Positions 10,771 through 19,875 of a stretch of DNA of 64,000 bases are shown in pieces. A program made the position numbers and the translations under genes. Below the pieces are notes generated by a model that saw nothing but the letters and a program-made list of their open reading frames with translations, did not search any database and had not been told where the DNA came from. The stretch lies in contig OX485805.1 in NCBI GenBank assembly GCA_950295325.1, forward strand, positions 27,887,501-27,951,500, in the 5' to 3' direction. Positions within the stretch are counted from its first letter, which is position 1. Every line of letters begins with the position of its first letter. The DNA is from Polytrichum commune (lineage: Eukaryota; Streptophyta; Polytrichopsida; Polytrichales; Polytrichaceae).

Positions 10771-12090
10771 ACATTCAGCAATGCCATATTGACAAAGTTC
10801 TCGAGTATAGACATGAAAACAAGCGGCATGAAAACAGTGCATGAATTAAAAGGCGAACTCAAGCTCATCACTGCAACAGAAGAGACGTGGTCAATATGGT
10901 TGCGACTTTTCGATGCCCACAACAACGGCGACCTTGTCAATCCAGATACGGAGAACACCTACAAGAGCGACTCAAAAGTTAAGGTACCACCAATCCTGCG
11001 AGAGTTCTTTCGTCCCCTCCAAGGATTGATGGACTCGGAGCTGTACAGGGCAGCAGAACACATTCTTCTAGAAACTCCTAGAAGAACTTTGCCCTATCCC
11101 AAAATCTTTCTGAAGCGGCCGAAGCACATGAAGCCATCCACGTACCACATTAAGGAATGGTGCGATTACAGAAAGAAGAAGACCATGGCTGTAAGGGAGA
11201 TTAGCAAATTGCTACCCACCCACAACCTCATTAATAGTGATGGTGAGATCGTGTGGGAGAATTGGAGGAAGCTGAAGGGTGAATACCACATCAATGGCGT
11301 CTCAATGCGAGCTTTGATAAGAGGGGCATCATCCTTCCTTGCCCAACGATCCAGAAGGAACGAAAAGAAGGGATCCATCGACGAGAGGGAGGCAGGGTTG
11401 TATGTTCACTTTCTCGATAGGAAAAAGAACGCGAAATTTGGAGGGTTTGCAAGATTCTGCACGGTTGCAAAGGGCATGAAGTTCGGCGCATGGAACACCC
11501 ATGCTTCAAGAGCCTCTGTGAGAGATGACCCCAGGGGTTGCCCTTTCGCCATTTTTTATTTTCGTGCAATTCCCGGAGCATGGAAGCAAGACGTTGCGGG
11601 AGCACCCTTCTACGAGCCCTTCTTAAAAGCCTTCAAGAGCTATCGCTCGCCTGCCCTCTTCGAGCCTCATGTGTGGTTATGGATTGTAGAGCAAGAGAGG
11701 TCCACATCCATTGTCCATCTGTACACATCAACGATGGACCTCGAATACGATATGTACCACAGCACCTACATCCCAGCGAAGACAGAAGGGATCACTTTCA
11801 TTCAAGAGGCAAGGGGGGTGAAGCAAGTGGGAGCTGTGCAGCTTTATTTCTTAACACGCAAGTCTTCCCCAACTGGGCGATTGCCCATTAAACCACACGA
11901 GGTGTTTAGGAAAGTCTATTCGTTGCCGCCACCACATCCCAAGGAGCTTGTTGAGGAGACAATGCATGCAATCTATCCGGCGTTCGAGCTCCGGATGGAC
12001 TTTTATATAGGGGTCTTGAAGGCTTTAACTGTCATGAGTGAGACAGTTTACAACGTCTTCGGAGGCACGAAGTTTATGTATGCAGCACTG
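10771..12090 (+). CDS. Locus A exon 2: degenerate permuted methyltransferase-like domain
   Basis: 440 codons, entered after CCTCTTGCAG and left before GTGAGT, both phase 0. The N-terminal half (LKGELKLI, KEWCDYRKKKT) is conserved between the loci but unrecognised. The C-terminal half looks like the core of a beta-class (permuted) DNA methyltransferase. PFAIFYFRAIPG (near residue 693 of the protein) sits where D/N-PP-Y would be, followed by a YEPFLKAF...VWLWIV helix-strand unit. The last residues, ETVYNVFGGTKFMYAAL, correspond to motif I (VLDPFxGSGTTxxAA). The motif continues across the intron into exon 3 (MFGLQVNSFVQDSDY). The catalytic DPPY is not preserved, so enzymatic methylation is doubtful; a binding role is more likely. 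Similarity to the fragment at 52944-54700 supports the assignment. Confidence 0.75.
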
Positions 12091-12136
12091 GTGAGTATTT
12101 GTTTGTCTTTCAACCCACCTATCTTTTGCATAGTTA

Positions 12137-12252
12137 TTTTACGGACGCGCGTCCGTAAAAACCCAGTATCAGGTGCATGTGAATTTTACGACCGTGCGTC
12201 CGTAAAATTGTCCAACTTTTGAGTGGTGGTTTTACGGACGCGCGTCCGTATA
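12137..12252. promoter_or_regulatory. Three A-type palindromes in intron 2 of locus A
   Basis: Sites lie at 12137-12160 (centre CG), 12183-12208 (centre TG, one changed base) and 12231-12252 (centre CG, imperfect right arm), about 46 bp apart. Intron 2 spans 12091-12326. The first site begins 46 bases after the donor. Confidence 0.9.
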
Positions 12253-12326
12253 ACGTGTTGACATCTAGCCTCATTTATATGCAATCACCACTATTGTTCT
12301 TATCTAATTTTCTTGTTATGGTCCAG

Positions 12327-13742
12327 ATGTTTGGCTTGCAGGTGAATTCTTTTGTGCAGGATTCCGACTACGATGACGCCCATACTCACAGGGTAATGTC
12401 CTCCAAAATGGATATCCAGGACATCATGGACGTCCTTACACCCCATCCTGTTGTGCCTCTTTCTTCTAGAGAAGAGGCAATGCCCGGAATGGAGACAGAC
12501 CCTGAAGAGGACCAAGATCCCAGTTCCCCAAGAGCGCAACCCTCCACACAGGAGCCTTTACACGGCCTTGTTCGCGACCCAATTAATCCAAGTGCTTTCC
12601 TGCTGGGAACAGACAACACGGATGCGCAGGAGGCACGCGTGAACTTCACTCCGATAAGGGTCCCTCAAACCCCTGTTCTCTCACCTTTTGGGACTCCCAC
12701 CTCTCGAGTTGGATTTCCCTCAACTGCGGGTCCATCTCGTGCTCCAGGAGTTATGGCCGAGAAGGATGTGGACCTTGCGGCAGAAGGCGGATGCACCGCT
12801 TCATCTGGAGGGGGATCTCAACATTCAGATCTACCCCCTATGGAGGGGAGGGATGTGCTGGAGTTGATATTGAGGCCTGATATCTCTCTATATCGTGAGA
12901 GTCGACGAAAGAGGAACAAGACGCCATACAACGAATACCCTGAAGGCGCGGTCTTGGAGCTCTCCGATGAAGACGAGGATGAGATTAGGATTCACAATGC
13001 CATCTCTGCCTTGCCTACGGAACCTGGCAAGGTGAAGAAAGAGCCGATGTCAGTGTCCGAATTGGACGAGAAGATGGAGAGGCGAATGAAGGAAGAGCTT
13101 GACCAACGGCTTCGAGAAGCTAACGAGGAGCACGCCAAAAAGATGGCCGCCATCCAAGCTGAGATGGAGCAAGCTAGGTTGGAGTCTGCTCGAAGGCACG
13201 CCGATCTCATGGCCCAAAATCAACAGTTCTTGGCCCAAAGTCAACAATTTATGAGCCTGATGCAGAGCTTGCAGGCAAGACCCCCTGTAGTCTATACAGC
13301 TCCCGATGCCGTCATGTCTATGCCCCCCACTCTCATGCGGCCTCCGTCTAGTAGCCATGCGGTGTATATACCCGAGCATGCTTATCCAGCCCCCGCGTTG
13401 ATTGTCCCGCCCTCTCCCCTTGTTGTCGCCACTCCAGAGGAGCCCTCCTCTCATCCTACAGGAGTGGAGGAGATACCGGCACGTGACATGGCGGGTGCCG
13501 CCGAGACAGATGTCAATGAAGGCAATGCCCCCATCGGCGATGAAGATGTACATATGCGGGGCAGCCAAGACTCCACAGATGAGGATCAGCCTTACGTGGA
13601 TACTCAAGGGTCGCAAGCGGCTGGAGACACCTTGTTGGTGGTCGAAGATCTGGACAATTTTGCGGACGTGCGTCCGGATCCTGTGCCCATGACGGGGCCA
13701 GGTGAGGGAGGCACTGCTGGCGCGGACCTCGCCCTTGAAGAG
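12327..13742 (+). CDS. Locus A exon 3: end of motif I, SIM-like motif, coiled coil, disordered tail
   Basis: 472 codons after acceptor GGTCCAG. The first 20 residues complete the methyltransferase-like motif I. A long disordered Pro/Ser stretch follows. Near 12925-12985 is YNEYPEGAVLELSDEDEDE: a hydrophobic core, Ser and acidic run typical of SUMO-interacting motifs. Ten to twenty residues on, KVKKEP matches the sumoylation consensus (hydrophobic-K-x-E). Then comes a coiled coil of about 70 residues (SELDEKMERRMKEELDQ onwards, Q-rich at its end). All these elements are conserved in B and C. The frame meets a stop at 13755, but the conserved GAG then GTAA at 13740-13746 at all three loci, with phase-0 acceptors downstream, argues that it is a splice donor. 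Confidence 0.75.
13660..13679. promoter_or_regulatory. A-type palindrome inside the coding part of exon 3, locus A
   Basis: GCGGACG-TG-CGTCCG lies within the codons for FADVRPDP, about 65 bases before the exon end. Loci B and C also have palindromes in the end of exon 3. Confidence 0.75.
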
Positions 13743-13771
13743 GTAATCAACCTTTGAGCATGCCTCCCACG

Positions 13772-13787
13772 TTACGGACGCGCGTCC
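13772..13787. promoter_or_regulatory. A-type palindrome with decayed right arm in intron 3, locus A
   Basis: TTACGGACG-CG-CGTCC lies 29 bases after the exon-3 donor; the outer right arm (GTAA) is lost. Intron 3 spans 13743-14082. Confidence 0.8.
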
Positions 13788-14082
13788 AAAACTTCCTTGT
13801 CTGCCTCCTTCGTGGCGTGTGTATATTATCGAGTTCAATCCTCGACTTCGCCCGGCGGGTGGATACAATGTTGTTAGCATAGATTCCATTAACTTCAACA
13901 GATATTTTTTGCGACAATGTATATTATTCACCAAATGTATATCACCAATTACATTAATACCAATTTTTCAACTGGATGGTTCGGATTATTTTTGGCCTTA
14001 TAATTTGTGTTGAGTTTATCCATGCTTGTCAATTGGTTTTCTTGAGTAGTACCATTTACCTAGATAGAATGTTCCATCACAG

Positions 14083-14850
14083 GGTCCGTCGGAGATATGT
14101 CGCAACCCCGCGGGAAAACCAAGCGCGCCCATGATGAAACCGTTCATAATATTTGACCTCAATGGGGTGCTTTGTCAATCCAAACATATCTCGAATAGTG
14201 CGTCCAAGGGGCCCTTCCGTAGTCCACAAGACATGGATTACGGCGGACATTTCGATACTCTCATAAATAAGAAGGTTGTACGTGCCCGCCCCGGTTTGAG
14301 GAGCTTCCTTCGTGAGGTCCTTGGCTTCGCCCATGTCATCATCTGGAGCTCTATGCTCATGGACAACACGAAGGCCATCGTCGGTTTCCTTTTCCGAGAA
14401 CTCGCAATGCCATGCTTGCTTCTCGGTCAAGAACACTGCGATGACCTCTATGACCGTAGTGGCAATATTGTACCCAAGGTCGGAGGAGGTCGTGGGCCTC
14501 AATTCTTAAAGGTCCTGAGGAAGAACCTCTGGGTGGGCGTCCCTATGTTGGAGGGGGTTCCCCACGGTTGTTGGCCCACCCCGGATAACACACTCCTCAT
14601 TGACGACAGCCCGGCAAAGAGTATTCTCAATCCCCCGGGCAATTGCATATTCCCGGATCCTTGGGAAAGCGATAGAAATGACAACTTTCTAGAGAGTGAA
14701 CTAGGACCCTACATTAGGAGGCTTGCCTATCACCCCGGAAGTGTCCCGGATTTTGTGCTCTCCAACCCAATTGGCAATAGGCCTCTAGGCCCACAAGATG
14801 AGGAATTTAGGAGATTGTATGGCTACGCTAGACTCAATAAATTAATATGA
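14083..14850 (+). CDS. Locus A exon 4: NIF/FCP1-like HAD phosphatase domain
   Basis: 255 codons plus stop, entered in phase 0 after CCATCACAG and in frame with exon 3. The HAD motifs are clear: FDLNGVL (motif I, nucleophile Asp at exon residue 25), IIWSSM (motif II), and LLIDDSPAKSILNPPGN (motif III/IV, DD at about 174-175), the pattern of NIF/SCP/FCP1-type phosphatases that act on phospho-Ser-Pro. The second motif-I Asp is Asn (DLN instead of DLD), as in some plant NIF-family proteins, so catalysis may be weak or absent. The end (LNKLI then stop) is conserved at all three loci, so this is a true C-terminus. A shorter protein starting at the ATG at 14131 is possible. Confidence 0.85.
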   Translation, partial: GPSEICRNPAGKPSAPMMKPFIIFDLNGVLCQSKHISNSASKGPFRSPQDMDYGGHFDTLINKKVVRARPGLRSFLREVLGFAHVIIWSSMLMDNTKAIVGFLFRELAMPCLLLGQEHCDDLYDRSGNIVPKVGGGRGPQFLKVLRKNLWVGVPMLEGVPHGCWPTPDNTLLIDDSPAKSILNPPGNCIFPDPWESDRNDNFLESELGPYIRRLAYHPGSVPDFVLSNPIGNRPLGPQDEEFRRLYGYARLNKLI

Positions 14851-14942
14851 AAACTTTGATGATTTTGGGTTTGTACTTGGACTCTCCATGTAAATATCTA
14901 ACATTTCTCCCCTTATCTTTGTAATGTATTTTTGTGTCTTAG

Positions 14943-15341
14943 TTGCCTCACCAAGCACCCAAAAGTGTCGTCAATGGCATGTCTGCATCTCAGGCAGACA
15001 CCGGCTCCCTTTCCCTTGGTATGAGCGACGTTGCAATGCCTTCACTATTCCAATATTCGGCCGTCGATGCTGCCTCTGCTGTTGATTACTCCAAAGACTC
15101 CGGGTTTGAAGACGGAGTCGTGGATAGCCCTCCTGCAAAGGTTGCAAAACTCAATTACTCTCCAAGTCCATCTCCATCTCCCCTCCGCAGTGAGAAGCAC
15201 GTCTGTAACCCACGGTCGACCAGACGCCTTTGCATGGATGAACCCCAAATTGATGTCCCGGCGTTTGCGAACGTCCCTCTCGGGCTTGTATCTACACCCG
15301 TCGATGTCCCAAAAGCTCTAACCAGCGCCCCAAAGGCGAAG
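14943..15341 (+). CDS. Locus A exon 5: Ser-Pro-rich acidic segment
   Basis: 133 codons following an acceptor (TTTGTGTCTTAG) only 92 bases after the stop of exon 4, in phase 0, ending AAG then GTGCCC (phase 0). Conserved elements across loci are SAVDAASAVDYSKD, GVVDSPP, a run of Ser-Pro pairs, and RRLCMDEP. No fold is recognised. Exon 3 can join this exon directly in frame if exon 4 is skipped, giving an alternative C-terminus; otherwise it needs its own promoter in an implausibly short gap. The Ser-Pro sites are the type of residue that NIF phosphatases act on. Confidence 0.55.
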
Positions 15342-15418
15342 GTGCCCAACTATTGGCATTCTCAAGTTTTTCCTTGATGATTTCCGTGTATTAGTGCATT
15401 TCAACTTCTTGGGTTTTT

Positions 15419-15435
15419 CGGACTTCCATCCGTAA
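15419..15435. promoter_or_regulatory. Decayed A-type palindrome in intron 5, locus A
   Basis: CGGAC-TTCCA-TCCGTAA keeps the outer arms but has lost the CG-NN-CG centre. Loci B (51245) and C (about 55510-55525) show comparable remnants in the same intron. Confidence 0.45.
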
Positions 15436-15491
15436 CTTGTAACCACTTATACTAACCCACTTCATTATATATATTTATGGTCATTGTTCAG

Positions 15492-15839
15492 ACCCCAATG
15501 TACACGAATGTGGGCCGGGCATCATCGACTTCGTCATTGGATAGGCGAACACTGAAGACAGCTTCTTGCGAGTCTGATCGTTGTTTGGCCCTACGGAAGA
15601 GTGCAAGACGTTCGGTTTCCCAAACGCATTCGTATTCCACTTATTCGGAAGGGGGTCGGCAAATATGGGCAAATGGCGCATATTCGGGGTCAACAAATAA
15701 ACAAGGTTACAGCCGCGGACCCGAGATCTTTAGAGCCATGGAGGCCATGAAAGCAAAGGAACGTGAAACGGCCGTAAATGCTAATAATAGTATTGCAAAA
15801 GCAAAAGTAGTGAGTCGTAATCATGATCCGAACGTATAG
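15492..15839 (+). CDS. Locus A exon 6: C-terminal tail with GYSRGPEIFRAMEA motif
   Basis: 115 codons plus TAG, entered in phase 0 after TTGTTCAG. It is rich in Ser, Arg and Tyr and ends with GYSRGPEIFRAMEAMKAKE, a short amphipathic basic-acidic helix conserved at loci B (GYSRGAEIFRNVEAMRAKE) and C (GFSRGPEIFRAMEAAKKK). Function unknown. Exons 5 and 6 together encode 248 residues. Confidence 0.55.
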   Translation, partial: TPMYTNVGRASSTSSLDRRTLKTASCESDRCLALRKSARRSVSQTHSYSTYSEGGRQIWANGAYSGSTNKQGYSRGPEIFRAMEAMKAKERETAVNANNSIAKAKVVSRNHDPNV

Positions 15840-15935
15840 GCTATATTAACATACATGTAGTTGTGGAATTATGTTTCTAGGACTTTCGCCTAATATTGGA
15901 TATTCCACTTGCATTTTGTACTTCAACCCCTATTC

Positions 15936-15941
15936 AATAAA
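15936..15941 (+). terminator. Polyadenylation signal of locus A
   Basis: AATAAA lies 97 bases after the stop of exon 6, in T-rich DNA. Confidence 0.5.
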
Positions 15942-16149
15942 TATGATATTGATTTTCCATATGCAAATGTTTTCATATATCCCATTTTCTTATTGTTAAT
16001 GTGTAGTTCCATGCATTTGAGTCTCTTATTTGTTTCCAAAATTGGGAACATAGCATATTTTTAGTGTTTTCATTCCTATAAATGTGAAAGCCACGTCCTT
16101 AAATAGTCTCAAAATTAACAAAAAGTCTCCAAATAACGAATATAGTGTT

Positions 16150-18552
16150 ACTAGAGTTCAACCAAGATGGTGAGGACTTGGCCAAGGATGGTAAACAAGT
16201 CTTGGAGATGACCAAGTTGTTGGTGGAGAAAGCCCGAAGGTGCTACGGAGTGCAAATCAATGCCGGAAGACGCGAAGTGGAGTATGAGGTGGGCCAATAA
16301 GGTGTTGTTGAATGTGGACAACTTCACCTTGCCCAAAGGCCTTACTCCAAAAGTTCATGTCCAAAATTGGAACTTCGTTTTCCATTGTGGAACAAGTGTT
16401 CAAGGACATGTATAAGTTGGAATTACCGCCGGAGATCAAAGTGCATCCGACATTTCATGTCTCATTACGAAAGTCATTTTAGGACGACACCTTGTGGCCC
16501 GATCACAAGCAAGTGATTAGGCCACGTCCCGACCTTGTGGAGGTCACTTGGAACATGAGGTAGGAGGGCATCCTCAAGTGTAGGAAGCCCAAGTGAAAAT
16601 GAAAGAAAATGTACAAAGGAATACTTGGTGAAATGGTGAGGATACCATGAGAAAGAAACCGCTTGGGTGGCGGCAAGAGACATGGTGAACACCAATGAAT
16701 TGGTGAAGCACTTTGAAGAAACTAAGGCTAAGGATTCCAATAAAATGAAGCGTAGGCATTGATGAGGACATCAATCTCCTTTAGTGGGGGAGAGACGCTA
16801 GTAGCACACTTAGCTTCGAGGTTAATTACTCCACAACATGAACTTGTTCTTTGGCTTGAGGAAATAAAGTCCAAACTTTAGTGGTGCAAAGAGAAAAGTA
16901 TGAGATGAGGTCCTAGTCTTGTACTTGTGCTTGGTTAATGGAAGAGGGGGAATAGACATGCCAAACTAGGTTGGGTAAGCCGAGTAATTGGGGGCCATGG
17001 CTTGGAGGGGCCTTGGATAAAACCAAGAAACTTCTTAGTTGTGGGTTTGTCCGGGCGGGGACAAGGTGATGGCGCGTGCTCATAAAAGTGCTACCCACGA
17101 GCTAACGAGAGTTGGCGCATGGGAGTCATGAACCCATGTCTCGAAAGAGCAAAGTGGGAACCGAGTCGGGCGGGACTTGGCATCACCCCCGTGCGATCGA
17201 GGCGTGGCTTAACAATGGAAAGCCATCTCGGAGTTGCAACCGAGACAACTTAGTGGAAGCGTTGAGGTCTCGCCTAGATGTGTCATGTTAGGCTAGTGGA
17301 GCCTAACGGGGGAGGCCCCAAAGGAGGGGCAACCCAAGTGAGTCCCAAAGTAGGTGGGTCTAGTATAGGTTAGGTCCTTGGATGAGAGATCCAAGGTCGC
17401 TAACGGACCACCTAGGAACGACACCTTTGGGACCATGCCAAATTTGAACATGCATTGTGGGGGTCGCGCCCTAAGGTAAACACAATGCCGCACCATAGAG
17501 GATGGCAACTTGAGAATTGGTGTGCCGACTAAGAGTATAGTCGATGAGGGCATCGACTCCGTTTGGTGGGGGTGAGTGTCGCGCACCTCTCCATGAGGAG
17601 TGGCCGAAACACCATGGGCACAAGGGGGACCCCGGAGTGACACCCGGGACTTGTGGCGCCGTTGGTGAGAGGGCCCAAGTGATCCTAGTGTGGGTGAGGG
17701 CCCCGGGCGTTGGGAACGCCTCCCACCCACGGAGACTAGGAGGCACAAGGGTAAGGCCATGAGCTATGCGTAGCTCATGGCGTAGTGATTCTAGAATGCT
17801 CAAGAACACCTCAATCGGAGGTGTGAGCTAGGAGTTATGGCCATTTGAGTGGGGCGCTGTCCCAGGACAGCGCCCTGCTACAGCAGTGCCTGGGAGTGAT
17901 TCCCGGGACTGCCAAGGTTCAAACAGGCATAACTTCCTCACCACTTGCCCGAATGGGGCAAGTGAGGAGTCCATCGGCATCTACGTGAAGCGTAGATGAA
18001 GATGGAGTGGTTGGTTGCTGGAATCAGACATCATACAAGGAAGTTATGATGGTCTGAAGCTGCTGGGCGCTTCTAGGCCCAGCGGCTAAGGGAAAATGTC
18101 CACTTGGCCCCAACTCTTGGTAGAGAGACAAGAGGTTGGTTGACGGTGGGGTAGGGGCCCCGCGTAGAGTCCTAGAGGCTTATATGGGTGAGGTGGTGTG
18201 GCCTCACCCACCCGAGGCCGAACGGCACGGCCTCCATGGGCTTTGGCCCATTGTGAGGCCATAGTTGCTTAGTATGCTTCGGGTTGTTGTAGTGTTGCTC
18301 CGGCAACGCGATGATCAACATAAGATTGGACTTCCATGGATGGAAGTCCACATCTAAGGAGTGGTTACCGATTAAAGGGGTGAGTCCCGAAATCAAAGTA
18401 GGAGGGTTGGTTCCCCTCCTATGAACTAATGGTCCGGGGTTAGAGGAGCTAACCATTAGCATGGCGGTATGCGAAGGGTTAGCGACTCGTAACCTTTGCT
18501 AGAATTGAAAATTGGCAAGATGGTCAAGGGGGGGCTAGCAAGGGTTGCGACA
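16150..18552 (+). mobile_element. 5'-truncated chromovirus (same family as 42502-49902)
   Basis: Homology to the intact element starts abruptly at about 16150 within the end of pol ([12 protein letters not shown] region) and runs through the integrase tail and chromodomain with many frameshifts and stops. The 3' non-coding part, a purine tract (GGTGGGGGTGAG, 17563-17576) and a complete 976-bp LTR (17577-18552, TGTCGCGC...TTGCGACA) follow. Orientation is +. Everything 5' of the pol end is missing and no target duplication can be matched. It lies 300 bases beyond exon 6 of locus A. Confidence 0.85.
17577..18552 (+). repeat. LTR of the truncated chromovirus
   Basis: 976 bp with TGTCGCG/CGCGACA-like ends. 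It contains a GGACTTCCAT-GG-ATGGAAGTCC palindrome and a GGGCGCTGTCCC-type hairpin near its middle. Confidence 0.85.
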
Positions 18553-18737
18553 CCTTTGGAACCTCTACCTGTGCCCCTAGAAGAATTAACCCCTCGTCTA
18601 CCCATTGTTGTCCGCAAGTTGTACGGCGTTCCTAAGCTCCCTCTTGATTCTAACCTTTGCCTTCTCTCAATACGCCTCTGTTTTTCAATAGTCCTCCTAA
18701 TCTCTCGATCTGCTCTCGCTCTCGACCTAGTGTTCAT
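18553..18737 (-). CDS. Arg-rich reading frame cut by the LTR
   Basis: On the minus strand a frame starts at ATG 18737 and encodes about 60 residues (MNTRSRARADREIRRTIEKQ, then RGSLGTPYNLRTTMGRRGV) before running into the LTR. The strongly basic, helical start could be the N-terminus of a gene or gag interrupted by the element. No domain recognised. Confidence 0.25.
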
Positions 18738-19110
18738 CTCTAATAATATTGAAGCAAACAGATCTTATATATCATTGTCAACTCTGTCATAATTAACATC
18801 TATTCTCCATCATTATGTTCACATTTTGGATAATTGTGTTCACATTGGATTTAGATAATTAATCTGCATTTCCTTGATTTATTCCTCTGTTAATCCACAC
18901 AGCATTAATACACTACAATTGGCGGCACTAAAACCTATTCTACATAATAGAATCCTGCCATGTCACATATTTGGTGGTTGATAAAGTATTGACTATTATT
19001 GTTGTACATTCTTTTCCTACATGAAACAGGGTGTCCAGCATTTACATAAATAAACATTGACTGTTAATTGATCTAATATGTTATCAAATATTCGCGCATT
19101 GGTGTCTACC
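18738..19110. other. AT-rich intergenic stretch
   Basis: I see nothing recognisable in this stretch. Confidence 0.4.
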
Positions 19111-19177
19111 CTAGGTGTATATAATACCCGATTGCTTGTACCCATTCCTTCATGTCATCTCATCATATTCTTCTCCA

Positions 19178-19606
19178 ATGGGTACTGACTCAAGTCTCCC
19201 AAGCCCTGCTCCTTTAGGTTCTCCTAGTACATCTCAAGTTCACACCACGTTGTCCATCGATGGTTTCGCAGTTGTCAACAACATGAAGATTGACAACCCA
19301 CCTGACTCCTCAGTTACTCCAGCGGTCGTGGTTCAGAGTCCACATGCACGGACTCCATCCTTGCAAGCAGATGTTGCAACGCTGATAGAGGACTTGTCTA
19401 CTTTACAGACTCATGCATATTCTAGAGCAGGGGTTATTAAACCGGGCACGTACTCTAGATCTGTATTAAGGAGTTTCCCACTTCCCAAACGACAGAAACT
19501 CGGTTGCGCAGGATGCATTGCAGTTCATAGTTTAGGGATTGACCATTGTCATAAACATGACGGTGACAAAAATGGCAAAGGGCCCCATAAGCGTCTTTGT
19601 CGTTAA
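19178..19606 (+). CDS. Unidentified small protein, Ser/Pro-rich with Cys/His-rich end
   Basis: 142 codons from an ATG in a favourable context (CTCCAATGGG) to TAA. The N-terminal 60 residues are Ser/Pro/Val-rich. The middle (SLQADVATLIEDLSTLQTH) is probably helical. The end, CAGCIAVHSLGIDHCHKHDG, has clustered Cys and His that could bind metal. The frame continues 63 bases upstream to an acceptor-like CTACCCTAG, so it may be an internal or last exon. No homology to exons of loci A-C is apparent. Confidence 0.4.
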   Translation: MGTDSSLPSPAPLGSPSTSQVHTTLSIDGFAVVNNMKIDNPPDSSVTPAVVVQSPHARTPSLQADVATLIEDLSTLQTHAYSRAGVIKPGTYSRSVLRSFPLPKRQKLGCAGCIAVHSLGIDHCHKHDGDKNGKGPHKRLCR

Positions 19607-19875
19607 TCACAATGTAGCATTCTATTGTTTGGGATTTATTATTGCAGAGCTACTATCATGCTCTCCACATTATTCGTGGCGGCCGTCATTCTTATGGCCT
19701 TATTTGCCAATATATATTATAACCAACAATGTTTAGAATGTATGTTTGTTCTTGGTTTCTACTATTTGAAAACAGGTAAACATAACACCTTGTGAGTGTA
19801 TATGATACGCCCACCTCTTTTGCTCTATTTATATTGGAATATTATGTTTGAAATAGATATCGGTTTCTTACCTAT

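Noticed and set aside
13743-13757. Stop after exon 3 as the real C-terminus
   Set aside because: The GAG-GTAA donor is conserved at three loci while the few codons after it are not. It remains a possible intron-retention product.
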